From assembly GCA_964544865.1 (NCBI GenBank), contig CAZJDV010000004.1, positions 8,284 through 72,283 of the forward strand: a stretch of 64,000 nt of DNA, given 5' to 3'. Below are positions 19,032 through 30,181 of this stretch, in pieces. Under the pieces are notes generated by a model. That model worked only from the letters and a program-made list of their open reading frames with translations, did no database searches and was not told the DNA's origin. The position numbers were made by a program, and so were the translations under genes. Numbering within the stretch: position 1 is the stretch's first letter; each line of letters starts with the position of its first letter. The stretch comes from CAZJDV01 sp964544865. GTDB taxonomy: Bacteria; Chloroflexota; Dehalococcoidia; Lucifugimonadales; CAJWER01.

Positions 19032-21914
19032 TTATGGTACAAGCGTGCCTGCCTTGTTAAGGAAGACCCAGTAGCCCTTGTTCACCTCAATTGTGTCGGC
19101 CGAATCCGGCAGCAGACCCACGAACTTGTTGGTCGCGTTGTCGTAGCCATAGGCCCTGGACCAGTCGAGGCCGCTGAAGTAGTCGTCGGCGTCGCGGCTT
19201 GTCACCGTCAGGTCCGAGGTGGCCACCGGCACCAGGTTCCATCCCGCAATAAGCTTGAAGCTTGGTGGGAGGGACGCGGCGCCCGCCGCGATACCCGGCA
19301 CGTCAACCTTCTGCGTCACCACGGCGGTCGAATGTACCCAGTAGGCCCTGTTGGCCGTGATGGTAGTAAGGGCCAAATCGCTCTCGCCGCCGCCCAGCGT
19401 ACCATCGGTTTGGCGGGTGGCAACTAGCCAGTTGCCCGCCGTGGTCGGGTCGTAGGTCAGCACGATGTCTACCTTATCCGTCGTTATGACATCGTTGATG
19501 CCCGTCAAGTCGGCGGCCGGCGAGTCAGGCAGCGACATCAGGTTCCAGCCCGGGCGGAGTGCTATAGACACTGTCCGCTTGGCGATGGTGAACGTGCCCG
19601 TTGCGTCGGTCAGCTTATTGCCGGCGGTGTCCGTGGCGCTCACCTTCAGCGTGTAGGCGCCTAACGCCAGGTTAGTAGCGGCCCAGATGTACTCGATGCT
19701 GTCTCCGGTGCTAAAGCTGGCAAGGACGTCCTGCGTTGTCGCATCAGGATTTGTCAGCTCTGCCTTGGTCATTGTCACAGTCTTGTGGCCGTCGCCGGGG
19801 TACTCGTCCTCATCAAAGACGACACGTACGAACGGCGACTGGTTCTGGACATCCGCGGTGCCGTCAGGATCGAAGGTCACCGTCGGCGCCGACTGGTCGA
19901 CCTGGAACGTGTCGGTCGCCACGTAGTCGTAGGTGACCGTGTAGGCGACACCTGTAGTCGAGGTCGCCGCGCTCCCGAGGGTGATTGTCCGGGCGCTCGC
20001 GTCGACGGCAGTCACTGCTGGCGCGCCGGTTGTCGTCGCGTTTCTGAAGACAGTGACATCAGACGCTCCCACAGCTCCGCTGAAGTCGCTGTCGCCGATC
20101 GGACCGTTGGCCAGCGTTAGAGTCAGCCTATCAGTGCTGATGGTCGGGGTCTCCGCCGTCACTGCGGTCAGGTTGGTCGTCAGGTTGTTGCCTAGGTCCT
20201 TGGCCTGGATGGAGATGCCGTACACCCCGGTGGTGTCGCCGGCAGCGATGGTCGCGTCGGCCGAGAAGTTGTTCGGCGTCGGGGAGGTGACGGTCTTTGG
20301 GAGGTTAGCCGTGGCGCCGCTCGGGCCGGCGATGGTCACCTTTGGCCAGTCAACGGCCATCTTCTCGTCGGTGGCCATGGTCACCGTGACCTTGTCGGCC
20401 AGGATAGCAAGGCCCTTGTCGATAGTGACCGCACTCAAGACGGCCTTAACGCCATCGGTGGCGGTGACCGCGTCTGCGGTGATAGAGGCGGCGTTACCGG
20501 CCTTGTCCGTTATCGACCCGGACACTGCTGCGGTAGGCTTGGCGTCAGACGCCAAGGCGGCGACGGTCAGGTTGACCTTGTTCGCGTCATCTGCGTCGAC
20601 GGCCGCCGCTGAAACCGTGGCGCCCACGATCGTGAAGTCGGAGCCGTCCGAGTTGATCGAGGTGGCATCCAAGCCCGACGTATCGGTGAAGGTCAGGACG
20701 ACAGCGGTGTTGGCGCTACCCGTCGAAGCAGATACCAGGACAGGCACCGTCTTGTCGATAGTGATGTTGGCGCTAGTGCCTGTCACCGTCTGTATGTTGC
20801 CGGCCTGGTCGGTAGCGTTGATCTCCAAGCTGAACTCTAGGCTATCGGTCACGGCGAAGCCGCTGCTGCTCGTCGCGTTGGTCCACGCGGTGCCCTGCGC
20901 GAAGATTGCCCGGAACCCGTCGGCTATGGCCTGGTACGAGATGTTCCCGGAAGGCACGGTTACCCCGTTGATCGCCAGGGTAATGTCAGTCGCAAAGTTG
21001 GTAGTGGAGATACCGGCGCCCGTATCGCTCACGTCAAAGGTGACGGTGGGATTCGCCACATTCGTGATCGTACCGTCGGCCGGCGTGACCGCGGAGATTG
21101 TCGGCTTGACGCCGTCGATCGTCACCGTGTCGCTGTCGATAACAACTGCCGCGGAGTCGTAGTAGGTAGCGGTCAGGGTATCGCCGTCCTGAACCCATAC
21201 TCCATCAGAGTTGGTCCCCTGGGTTGCGGCGTCGGACGATAGGAATATGATCCCGCTGAATAGCTGGGATGTGGCGTTGGCCGTGTCGTCAGTCAGGGTC
21301 GCCACCTCGCTGATGGTCACCCACTCGCCTGCGGGGTCGGAGGTGCTGATGACCTTGGCGCGACGCAGAGTAGAGTCCGTCCCGGGCCAGGTATCCTGCG
21401 TGTGGTAAGCGAACGTCGCCGTCGTAGTAGCATCGGCGGCAGCCAGGAGGGTAAAGGATCCCGAGGCGACGACGGAACCGACCACGAAACTGCTGGATAG
21501 TCCAACAGTAGCCGCGGGATTCCCAGTTAGCGGCGTTGTGGCCGGGCTACTCGTGCTGTAGCCGACCGCGGTAATCGTATATGTCGTCGCATCGTTACCT
21601 GGAGTCGCTGCTCCATGCTTTCCATTGGCGATGTCAAAGAACTTCGAGCTTGTAACATTGCCGCTGAACACGGCGGTGCCGCTCTTCGTGGTCTCAAGCG
21701 CACCGTCCAGAATGAAGATCGTCGAGGTCGAGTTTGGCTTTGCAGAAGAGATGTCGGCGCCGTCGGCGGCGGCAAACTCAACGTCGTCCTCGGCCAAGGT
21801 TACCGTCGCGGCGGAGATCGGACGGGCCCCGAAAAACGTCGGCCCCATTCCGATGACGGCCACTAGCAGCCCCAGAGCCACTATAATGGACAGAGTTCTT
21901 ACTGAATACTTCAC
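19032..21914 (-). CDS. Large exported Ig-like repeat surface protein (S-layer candidate)
   Basis: A 960-residue protein with a signal peptide (TLSIIVALGLLVAVIGMG; cleavage likely near ARPISAA). It is extremely Thr/Ala/Asp-rich, with no Cys visible. Repeated phrases such as VTIDGVKPTISAVTPADG, TIDKTVPVLVSAS and QVDQSAPTVTFDPDG mark tandem bacterial Ig-like domains. Two GWNLMSLP / GWNLVPV units form the C-terminal part. It lacks a clear anchor, which fits a secreted or self-assembling layer protein. GTG 21914 has AGGGGG six bases upstream. It has its own promoter with a leader of about 190 bases and a strong terminator, consistent with high expression. S-layer function is an inference. Confidence 0.75.
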   Translation of the reverse strand: MKYSVRTLSIIVALGLLVAVIGMGPTFFGARPISAATVTLAEDDVEFAAADGADISSAKPNSTSTIFILDGALETTKSGTAVFSGNVTSSKFFDIANGKHGAATPGNDATTYTITAVGYSTSSPATTPLTGNPAATVGLSSSFVVGSVVASGSFTLLAAADATTTATFAYHTQDTWPGTDSTLRRAKVISTSDPAGEWVTISEVATLTDDTANATSQLFSGIIFLSSDAATQGTNSDGVWVQDGDTLTATYYDSAAVVIDSDTVTIDGVKPTISAVTPADGTITNVANPTVTFDVSDTGAGISTTNFATDITLAINGVTVPSGNISYQAIADGFRAIFAQGTAWTNATSSSGFAVTDSLEFSLEINATDQAGNIQTVTGTSANITIDKTVPVLVSASTGSANTAVVLTFTDTSGLDATSINSDGSDFTIVGATVSAAAVDADDANKVNLTVAALASDAKPTAAVSGSITDKAGNAASITADAVTATDGVKAVLSAVTIDKGLAILADKVTVTMATDEKMAVDWPKVTIAGPSGATANLPKTVTSPTPNNFSADATIAAGDTTGVYGISIQAKDLGNNLTTNLTAVTAETPTISTDRLTLTLANGPIGDSDFSGAVGASDVTVFRNATTTGAPAVTAVDASARTITLGSAATSTTGVAYTVTYDYVATDTFQVDQSAPTVTFDPDGTADVQNQSPFVRVVFDEDEYPGDGHKTVTMTKAELTNPDATTQDVLASFSTGDSIEYIWAATNLALGAYTLKVSATDTAGNKLTDATGTFTIAKRTVSIALRPGWNLMSLPDSPAADLTGINDVITTDKVDIVLTYDPTTAGNWLVATRQTDGTLGGGESDLALTTITANRAYWVHSTAVVTQKVDVPGIAAGAASLPPSFKLIAGWNLVPVATSDLTVTSRDADDYFSGLDWSRAYGYDNATNKFVGLLPDSADTIEVNKGYWVFLNKAGTLVP

Positions 21915-22104
21915 TGCCTACCCCCTTAAGCTTTCTCGTATTTGCCGTGACTCGGCTCGACTTCTTCCCAAACCGAACGATAAAACAGTAAAATTCCCGG
22001 GATGCACACCACTCCCAGGAACGGCGGAGGGCCTGCCCTTGACAAGGCGTTGGACCACGCCATTCATTAAGACCTCGCTTTTCTCGTCGTTAGAGTCATC
22101 ATAG

Positions 22105-22134
22105 TTTGTACACTATGCTCCATTAGGATGTCAA
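22105..22134 (-). promoter_or_regulatory. Promoter of the large surface protein gene, overlapped by a palindrome
   Basis: TTGACA (22129-22134, minus strand) is followed after 18 bases by TACAAA (22105-22110). A 6-bp inverted repeat, CATAGT...ACTATG (22100-22117), covers the -10, so an operator is possible. The remaining gap (21915-22359) holds the long leader and no gene. Confidence 0.45.
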
Positions 22135-22359
22135 GTGCTTCAAGATGGGTACCGGGTTAATCCCTCAGGGTCAGCCTGATTCCGCCTCACACGCCCAGTG
22201 CTCATCGGCAATTCGCCTGAAACCAAGCGCAACTATATATTACGCCCCTATGTGTTGTCAATGAGCCAGGCCACCAGTATTTGCGGGTTACAACTACTAG
22301 GGTTGACGGTGCAGCACCCTCGCAGTCTAGGCAGCGTCCTGATGGGTCCTTGAGATAGG

Positions 22360-23499
<1,140 letters not shown>

Positions 23500-24257
23500 C
23501 TGCCCGCTCCGCCTCCAGAATCGGCTGTCATCGGCCGTTCACACTTCGCGCAATTTGGGGGTCGTGGTTTTCATCTTCATACTTCGGGATCGGGCCTGTG
23601 AAGGCCGGATATCGTTTCGGGGTGTCCGAGGTATTCGCTATGGACATAGTTCATCTAACCGGTCCAGATTCAATTCAAACCTGCGCCGGTGCTTTGGCGT
23701 TCAGGCCCTGACGGAATGGATAGCCTGCGGACTCGTTGGTTTGGCAAATCTGGGTTCGGTTCTCGGTCTACGCACCTACTGCTACGGGGCAGCAACGAAT
23801 TTGGAGCTTGATCCGATGGCCCGGCGTAATCTTGCGGGCTATCTGGAAGCGAAGGGTTTAAGGCCACCGCGCAGGCAGGGTAGTCGTGGCGGGAATCGCT
23901 TCGCCGGGACCAGTCCGGGTTTAGCCGCCTCGCCGGCATGCATCGGACACGCGCTGTATGCCGCTCCGGCGGCTTGTCACGTTTGGCTACAGTCCGGAAG
24001 GTCCTTTCCGTTCGCACCAGGCGCGCAGACGCATGCCTGACCTGCTGATTAGGGAGGCACTAGATTCCGAATCGATCGTGTCTGGGTCGAGTCCTTGGCT
24101 CTCGGCGGTAACCGAAGTACGGAATCGTAGCTGGACGCTTGCCTCGATGCTAGACGGATCGCGTCGGTACTGGCCCAGAAGGAAGGGTCAATCGAGGTGG
24201 ACAGCCTGAGGATAGCATACTGGTGGCGGTCAAGTCTATATCTTTTTCGCTGTTTTC
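23500..24257. other. Long intergenic region upstream of rho
   Basis: 758 bases lie between rho and pyrG. The short open frames look unlike proteins, and I recognise no tRNA, RNase P, tmRNA or SRP RNA signature. Rho leaders are often long and regulated; a small palindrome (CTATG-GA-CATAG, 23638-23649) is all I can point to. Confidence 0.4.
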
Positions 24258-25892
24258 CTACGCCTCTATCGGCAAAGCGTGCTGCCCACCCTCCCTCAAC
24301 GTCTGCATCGCCACGCCGACGAACTCTCTGAAGAGAGGATGCGGCCGGTCTGGCCTCGACAAGAACTCGGGGTGGAACTGGACTCCCACCATGAACGGGT
24401 GGCCGGGCCACTCCATGATTTCCACGAGCCTCCCGTCGGGCGAGATCCCCGTGGGCCACATCCCCACCGACTCCAAGACCTCGCGATAGGCGTTGTTGAC
24501 CTCGTACCGATGGCGGTGCCGTTCCTGGACCAGGGGCCTGGCATAGGCGCGTTCCGCCCAGGTATCCTTCACCACCCGGCAGGGGTAGACACCGAGACGC
24601 ATGGTGCCCCCCATATCGGTGAGGTCTCTCTGGTCCAGCATCAGGTCTATGACGGGGTCCGGCGTATCGGGATCGAACTCCGTGGAATTCGCGGTCGCGA
24701 GTCCGAGTGGCCCTCTGGCCGCCTCGATTACCATCACCTGCAGTCCCAGGCACAGCCCGAGATAGGGGATCGCGTTGTCCCGGGCGTAGCGCACGGTGTC
24801 GATCATCCCCTCGATGCCGCGGGGGCCGAAGCCCCCAGGCACGACGATGCCGCTGACCTGTCCAAGATAAGCGTCAGCGCCATGCTCCTCGATGTCCTCC
24901 GCTCCCACCCATTGCAACTCGATGTCGCACTCGTGGGCAAGGCCTGCATGGTCCAGGGATTCCTTAACTGACAGGTACGAATCGTGCAGCTCGACGTACT
25001 TTCCCACCACCGCGATGGAGAGTACGTCCTTTGGACTCTGCATCCGCTCCACCATCGCCCGCCAGCCGACGAGATCCTTCGGCGAACTAAGGAGGTCCAA
25101 GCTCCCCACCATCAGGTCTCCCAGGCCCTCTTCCTCCAGGATCAGCGGCACTTCATACACCGTGGAGACCGTTGGGAGAGCAATGACCCCCTTGCGGAAC
25201 ACGTCGCAGTGGACGGCGATCTTGTCTTTGATCTCGTCATCGCACGGGTAGTCGCTGCGGCACATGATGGCGTCCGGCTGGATGCCGATTCCCCGGAGCT
25301 CGCGAACGCTATGCTGGGTGGGCTTCGTCTTGAGCTCCCCGGTGGCGCCGATGTACGGCAGGTAGGTGACGTGTATGTAAAATACGTTGTCCCTGCCAAC
25401 CTCGTTGTGCATCTGCCGGATGGCTTCGAGGAACGGAAGCCCCTCGATGTCGCCCACAGTGCCGCCGACCTCGACCACAATTACCTGCGCTCCACTCTCG
25501 GCCGCCAGTCCGTGGATGCGCTGCTTTATCGCGTTGGTGACATGGGGCACCGACTGGATCGTGCCGCCGAGGTACTCGCCGCGGCGCTCGCGGGCGATCA
25601 CGTCGCTGTAGATCTGGCCCGCCGTGACATTGGACGACTCCGTCAAGTCGATGTCGATGAAACGCTCGTAGTGGCCCAGGTCCAGGTCGGTCTCGGAGCC
25701 GTCGTTGGTCACGAAGACCTCGCCGTGCTGATACGGTGACATCGTCCCGGGGTCCACGTTCAGGTACGGGTCGAGCTTCATGACCGAAAGGGTGATACCG
25801 CGGCTCTTGAGCAGGCGGCCGATGGACGCCACCGTGATGCCCTTCCCCACGGAGCTGACTACCCCGCCGGTTACGAATATGAACTTTGTCAT
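24258..25892 (-). CDS. pyrG: CTP synthase
   Basis: The 544-residue enzyme makes CTP from UTP and glutamine. The amidoligase domain begins TKFIFVTGGVVSSVGKGI and includes LKLDPYLNVDPGTMSPYQHG (in part) and the GGTVGDIEG motif. The class I amidotransferase half has the nucleophile in LGLCLGLQ and the His-Glu pair in VQFHPEF. ATG 25892 matches family N-termini; a TTG six codons earlier is less likely. A good promoter lies about 200 bases upstream and is divergent from the FAH-family gene. Confidence 0.96.
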   Translation of the reverse strand: MTKFIFVTGGVVSSVGKGITVASIGRLLKSRGITLSVMKLDPYLNVDPGTMSPYQHGEVFVTNDGSETDLDLGHYERFIDIDLTESSNVTAGQIYSDVIARERRGEYLGGTIQSVPHVTNAIKQRIHGLAAESGAQVIVVEVGGTVGDIEGLPFLEAIRQMHNEVGRDNVFYIHVTYLPYIGATGELKTKPTQHSVRELRGIGIQPDAIMCRSDYPCDDEIKDKIAVHCDVFRKGVIALPTVSTVYEVPLILEEEGLGDLMVGSLDLLSSPKDLVGWRAMVERMQSPKDVLSIAVVGKYVELHDSYLSVKESLDHAGLAHECDIELQWVGAEDIEEHGADAYLGQVSGIVVPGGFGPRGIEGMIDTVRYARDNAIPYLGLCLGLQVMVIEAARGPLGLATANSTEFDPDTPDPVIDLMLDQRDLTDMGGTMRLGVYPCRVVKDTWAERAYARPLVQERHRHRYEVNNAYREVLESVGMWPTGISPDGRLVEIMEWPGHPFMVGVQFHPEFLSRPDRPHPLFREFVGVAMQTLREGGQHALPIEA

Positions 25893-26097
25893 AGTGGAGT
25901 CACAACGCAAGGCGCGTCAACGAATGACGGTCGGGACGAGCTGCGGAGCGGGAGGAACGGAGGTCTTGGAGGGGTGGTTCGAGATAGGGATGGCGAAGCG
26001 GAAGATGACGCTCCCGGCCATCTATCTAAGCACTTCGTCGTGAGTAGAACAAGGAGCCATACACCACTGCCCAGGCTTTCCAGTTACCGCTGGGCAA

Positions 26098-26127
26098 AGT
26101 ATAGGCTTGCGGCGAATCCATTGTCAA
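26098..26127 (-). promoter_or_regulatory. Promoter of pyrG
   Basis: On the minus strand TTGACA (26122-26127) and TATACT (26098-26103) are 18 bases apart. The predicted leader to pyrG is about 200 bases and contains no gene (25893-26097). A TATGAT on the plus strand (26138-26143) may belong to the divergent FAH gene. Confidence 0.65.
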
Positions 26128-26239
26128 CATCATGATGTATGATGGTGACACGAGGGCTCACCAGATATATCCTGCTGCGGCAGCGCCCTGCGGGAGCGGC
26201 CTCTCCGGGGCGGCACGGACCAGTGAAAAGGACTATCGA

Positions 26240-27148
26240 ATGAGGTATTACAGGCTTGTCGACATCGGTGGAGACACGCGGTTGGTCGTCGAGGCCGAAG
26301 CAGGCGTTCTCGCAGACCTGACGTCCGTCGAGGACGACGTCGTCAATCTGGACGACATCGTGAGAGCCGCGTCGCTGTCCGGGCTTTCCATCGACGAGAT
26401 CACGCGCGGGCTGCTCGGGTCTGGCCCCTTCGACACCTACCCGCTGGCGCAGGTCGTGGAGGACTCCAGGGCGGAGACGGGCGACCTCTGGCTCGACCGG
26501 CCCCTGGACCCACCGGAGGTATGGGCCGCGGGCGTGACTTACAAGACCAGCGAGATGGAGCGCCACCGCGAGAGCGAGACGCCGGATATCTACTCGAAAG
26601 TCTACGCCGCGGACCGCCCAGAGCTGTTCTTCAAGGCGACCCCCGAGAGGTGCGTCGGCCCCTTCGAGTCCATCGGCGTGCGCGGCGACTCCGAATGGAG
26701 CGTCCCGGAGCCGGAGCTCGCCTTCGTCGTATATAAACGGGAGATCGTGGGCTACACCATCGGCAACGACGTAAGCTCCCGGTCCATTGAAGGGGAGAAC
26801 CCTCTCTACCTGCCCCAGGCGAAGATCTTCGACAAATGCTGCGCCATCGGGCCTTGCCTCGTCACCCCGGAGTCCCTGGGCGACCCGCACGCCCTGCCGA
26901 TACGCTGCTCCATACACAGGGACGGCGAGGAGGTATTCAGCGGCGAGACCTCTACCTCCCAGATGGCCAGGCGGTGCGAAGATATCTCCGACTGGCTCCA
27001 CCGCCATAACCCGGTGCCCGACATGACCGTCGTCCTGACGGGCACGTCCATCGTGCCGCCGCCGGACTTCACTCTTCTCGAGGGGGACGTGGTTTCCATC
27101 GAGATCGACGGGATCGGAGTGCTGGAGAACGACGTGGTGACCGTTTAG
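26240..27148 (+). CDS. Fumarylacetoacetate hydrolase family protein
   Basis: A 302-residue FAH-fold protein. The metal-binding region shows VWAAGVTYKTSEMERHRES, WSVPEPELAFVV and GNDVSSRSIEGENPLYLPQAK, which align with the Glu/Glu/Asp ligands of the family, and TSTSQMARR. Members hydrolyse or decarboxylate 2-oxo acids such as acylpyruvates, 2-keto-3-deoxy sugar acids or aromatic ring-cleavage products. The substrate cannot be fixed, but the DapA-like aldolase and the Ldh2-type dehydrogenase in this window belong to families that act on similar acids. ATG 26240 has AAAGGA nine bases upstream. Confidence 0.85.
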   Translation: MRYYRLVDIGGDTRLVVEAEAGVLADLTSVEDDVVNLDDIVRAASLSGLSIDEITRGLLGSGPFDTYPLAQVVEDSRAETGDLWLDRPLDPPEVWAAGVTYKTSEMERHRESETPDIYSKVYAADRPELFFKATPERCVGPFESIGVRGDSEWSVPEPELAFVVYKREIVGYTIGNDVSSRSIEGENPLYLPQAKIFDKCCAIGPCLVTPESLGDPHALPIRCSIHRDGEEVFSGETSTSQMARRCEDISDWLHRHNPVPDMTVVLTGTSIVPPPDFTLLEGDVVSIEIDGIGVLENDVVTV

Positions 27149-27157
27149 CGCGGGGTC

Positions 27158-28015
27158 TCAGACGCCCTCGGCCGGGAGGTGGCTCAGCGCCTGATCGACG
27201 AAATCCAGGCCGACCTTCTGCGACCAGGCCTCGATAAGCCTCCGCGTAACCGGTCCGGGTATCTCGTGGCCCAGACTGACACCGTTGACCGTGGCCACGG
27301 GCAGCAGGCAGTACCGGGTGCCCGAAACGAACGCCTCGTCCGCGTCGTACACATCGTGCGTCGAATAGCGGCCCTCGTCGACGCCGATGCCCAGGGGCTC
27401 GGCGAGGTCAAGTATCGTGGCCATGCTGATGCCTGGCAGCACCTTGCTCCTGTCGAGGAGCTTGATTCGTCCGTCTCGGACGAACATGAAATTGGCCCTA
27501 GCGCACTCGGTGACGTACCCCTGCTCGTCGGAGCTGAGCGTCCACGCTTCTTGATTGGACCTGCTGGACTGGTCCGGATGGTGCGGAGGGGGCGCCGAGT
27601 AGGTCACGGGAGTCACGACCCGTACCCCGCTGACGTAGCCCTGGGCGAAATCGGCGAAGTCCAGCAACTGGACGTAGATCAGGACGTCGACCTCGGGGGA
27701 GCCGTTCGAGGACGGCGCCGAGGGGGCGCTGACCACCTGGGCCACCACGAGGTCGGCGCAGGACTCGATCAGTTCCCGATTCTCCTCGACGACCTGGAGC
27801 GTGGCCGCCTCCATCCCGCTCAGGGTCAAACCCGGGTCGATCCGGGCTTGCTCGAGCCCCCGATACAGACGCCCCAGGTGGTCCCGGAGCCTGAAGACCC
27901 AGCCGCTAAACGTGCGCTCGGCGTCGAATAGCCCGCCGTCACGGCGCTGCTCGCCGACGCCGATCTGCGCGATCGCTTCGGTGTTGGGCAGGAACCCTCC
28001 ATTGAAATATGCCAG
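27158..28015 (-). pseudogene. Degenerate class IV aminotransferase (BCAT/DAAT fold) lacking the PLP-lysine segment
   Basis: The frame runs from AYFNGGFLPNTEAIAQIG through LFDAERTFSGWVFRLRDHLGRLYRGLEQA to YVTECARANFMFVRDG, VLPGISMATILDLAEPLGI and the end at 27158, a recognisable class IV aminotransferase. Between VTPVTYSAPPP and EAWTLSSDEQGYVTE about 15-20 residues are missing, including the place where the family has its lysine that binds pyridoxal phosphate (the K-x-Y-x-R-x-N segment). The GxGxN cofactor loop reads CARAN. No ATG, GTG or TTG precedes the conserved N-terminus; CTG 28015 is the nearest candidate. I infer loss of aminotransferase activity. Confidence 0.65.
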
Positions 28016-28067
28016 GAATTCAGGCTTCTTGTCCCAGGCGGGGTCCTCGCGGGATTTGCGGGCTCTA

Positions 28068-28955
28068 CTACGGGCCCGCCGCCCCCATCAATTCCCGGGC
28101 CGTCTCGCCGATATGGGCGGGCGTCGGCACGATGGTCGCGCCCGCCGACGCAAGGACCTTGATCTTCTCGTCCGCCCGCGCGGCGCGCCCGGTAACGATT
28201 GCCCCGGCGTGCCCCATGCGACGGCCCGGCGGCGCGCTGCGGCCAACGATCAGGGCGGCCAGCGGCTTGCTGAAATCGCTCTTGATGTACTCGGCGGCCT
28301 CCTGTTCTCTCGTCCCGCCTATCTCCCCGATCATCACGACGCCATCGGTCTCCGAGTCGGCTTCGAAGAGCTTGAGTATGTCGACAAAGGAGGTCCCGCT
28401 GACGGGATCGCCGCCTATGCCCACGCAGCTCGACTGGCCCAGGCCCAGGCCCGACAGCTGGCCAACGGCCTCATAGGTCAGTGTGCCGCTCCTGGATACG
28501 ACGCCGATCCTTCCGGGCATATGGATTTGGCCGGGCATGATTCCCACCTTGCAATCCTGTCCCGGCGAGATAACCCCCGGACAGTTGGGACCGATAAGCC
28601 TCGCGCCTTTACCCTTTATGTAGTGGACGACATCGACCATGTCTGAAACGGGGATCCCTTCGGCGATGCACACTATGGTCGGTATACCCGCGTCCGCGGC
28701 CTCGACGATCGCGTCGGCGGCGAAGGCGGGCGGCACGAACAGCATGGTCAAGTTCGCGCCCGTCCCAGCGACCGCCTGTTCAACGGTGTCGAATACCGGC
28801 GTCGTCTCATCGAACATCTGCCCGCCCTTGCCGGGGGTGACGCCCGCGACCAGGTTGGTCCCGTATTCCTTGCACCGCTTGGCGTGGAAGCGGCCCTCTC
28901 TCCCCGTAATGCCCTGCACCAGCAGCCGGGTGTTCCTGTCGGCAAGTATGCTCAT
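28068..28955 (-). CDS. sucD: Succinyl-CoA synthetase alpha subunit
   Basis: A 295-residue subunit that carries the CoA-binding domain and the phosphohistidine. Motifs: LVQGITGREGRFHAKR, GVTPGKGG, IGPNCPGVISPG, SRSGTLTYEAV and the active His in RRMGHAGAIV. It makes or uses succinyl-CoA in the TCA cycle with substrate-level phosphorylation. It follows sucC after 37 bases, the usual order of a two-gene operon. Confidence 0.96.
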   Translation of the reverse strand: MSILADRNTRLLVQGITGREGRFHAKRCKEYGTNLVAGVTPGKGGQMFDETTPVFDTVEQAVAGTGANLTMLFVPPAFAADAIVEAADAGIPTIVCIAEGIPVSDMVDVVHYIKGKGARLIGPNCPGVISPGQDCKVGIMPGQIHMPGRIGVVSRSGTLTYEAVGQLSGLGLGQSSCVGIGGDPVSGTSFVDILKLFEADSETDGVVMIGEIGGTREQEAAEYIKSDFSKPLAALIVGRSAPPGRRMGHAGAIVTGRAARADEKIKVLASAGATIVPTPAHIGETARELMGAAGP

Positions 28956-28992
28956 TCATTAGCTCCGGTAGAATCGTGGGTTGGAAGCTGAC

Positions 28993-30150
28993 CTAGCCCG
29001 CGGCCTCGATGGCCGCAGCGGCCTGGGACATGTCGTCGACGATGGTCACGTCCAGGGCCGAATTCGCCAGTAGCTCGCGGCCCGCTTCCGCGTTGGTCCC
29101 CAGCATCCTGACCACCATTGGGCGGTCCATGACCGGCATCGCTTCGACGGCCGCGATTACCCCGCGGGCGACCATGTCGCAGCGGAGGATGCCGCCGAAG
29201 ATGTTGATGAAGACGGAGGTCACGTTCGGGTCGGAGAGGATGATAGTCAGAGCCTGAGCTACCCTCTCCTGGTCGGCCCGGCCCCCTACGTCGAGGAAAT
29301 TCGCGGGCCCAGCGCCGCTCCCGCCGATCAGGTCCATGGTCGCCATCGCCAGACCGGCGCCGTTGACCATGCAGCCTACGTTGCCATCCAGCTTGACATA
29401 GCTAACGTCGGCCTCCCGGGCTCTCGCTTCCAGGGAGTCCTCCTGCCCGGCGTCCCGCAGCCCTTGAAGTTTCGGATGCCTGTAGAGAGCGTCGTCATCG
29501 ATGTTCAGCTTGGCGTCCGCCGCCAGCAGTCTGCCGTCTCCGGTCACCACGAGTGGATTGATCTCGAGCAGAGAGCAGTCGTTGCTCTCGAATATGCTGT
29601 ATAGATTGGCCATCATGGCGGTGGCAGGCCTGATCTGCTCGGGACCCAGGTTGAGGCCGTAGGCGATCTTGCGGCCTTGATAGGGCTGCAACCCGAGAAC
29701 CGGATCGACCTCCACGCGCAAGAGCCTCTCAGGGGTCTTCTCTGCGACCTCCTCGATATCCATGCCGCCGGATTCGCTGGCCATCACGACGACGGCCTCA
29801 GCGGCGCCGTCGATGACCATACCGACGTAGAGCTCGCGCTCGACGTCCAAAGCCTCCTCGACCAGTACGCTGCGGATAGGGATGCCCCCCGGGCCCGTCT
29901 GGAAGGTCACGAGGCTGGTTCCGAGCAGGTACGCGGCCGCGAGCTCGGCTTCCCGGGCCGACGATACCATCTTTATCCCCCCCGCCTTGCCCCGTCCTCC
30001 GGCGTGGACCTGGGCCTTGACCGCCGCCGTGCCGCCCAGGCCCGCGGCGATCTCCCGCGCCTCCTGGGGCGTCGTGGCGACGCCGCCCTTCGGGACCGGC
30101 ACTCCGCTCTCAGCCAGAATGCTTTTGGCCTGATATTCGTGAATCTTCAA
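28993..30150 (-). CDS. sucC: Succinyl-CoA synthetase beta subunit
   Basis: A 385-residue ATP-grasp subunit starting MKIHEYQAKSILAESGVPVP. It shows KAQVHAGGRGKAGG, SLLEINPLVVTGDGRLLAADAK (in part), NVGCMVNGAGLAMATMD and the FVNIFGGI-type segment FINIFGGILRCD. It grips nucleotide and passes phosphate to the histidine of SucD. It is first in the sucCD operon, just downstream of tRNA-Ser on the same strand. Confidence 0.96.
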   Translation of the reverse strand: MKIHEYQAKSILAESGVPVPKGGVATTPQEAREIAAGLGGTAAVKAQVHAGGRGKAGGIKMVSSAREAELAAAYLLGTSLVTFQTGPGGIPIRSVLVEEALDVERELYVGMVIDGAAEAVVVMASESGGMDIEEVAEKTPERLLRVEVDPVLGLQPYQGRKIAYGLNLGPEQIRPATAMMANLYSIFESNDCSLLEINPLVVTGDGRLLAADAKLNIDDDALYRHPKLQGLRDAGQEDSLEARAREADVSYVKLDGNVGCMVNGAGLAMATMDLIGGSGAGPANFLDVGGRADQERVAQALTIILSDPNVTSVFINIFGGILRCDMVARGVIAAVEAMPVMDRPMVVRMLGTNAEAGRELLANSALDVTIVDDMSQAAAAIEAAG

Positions 30151-30181
30151 TACGGCGTACCTCTCCTCGCATTGGTTCGGG

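Noticed and set aside
19981..21162. 393-residue open frame on the plus strand
   Set aside because: It lies antisense to the 960-residue surface protein and is produced by that gene's Thr/Ala/Val-rich codons; it has no family motif or ribosome site.
23500..24257. Possible structural RNA (RNase P, tmRNA, SRP RNA) or small gene in the rho-pyrG gap
   Set aside because: None of the core signatures of these RNAs could be found, and the open frames do not resemble proteins.
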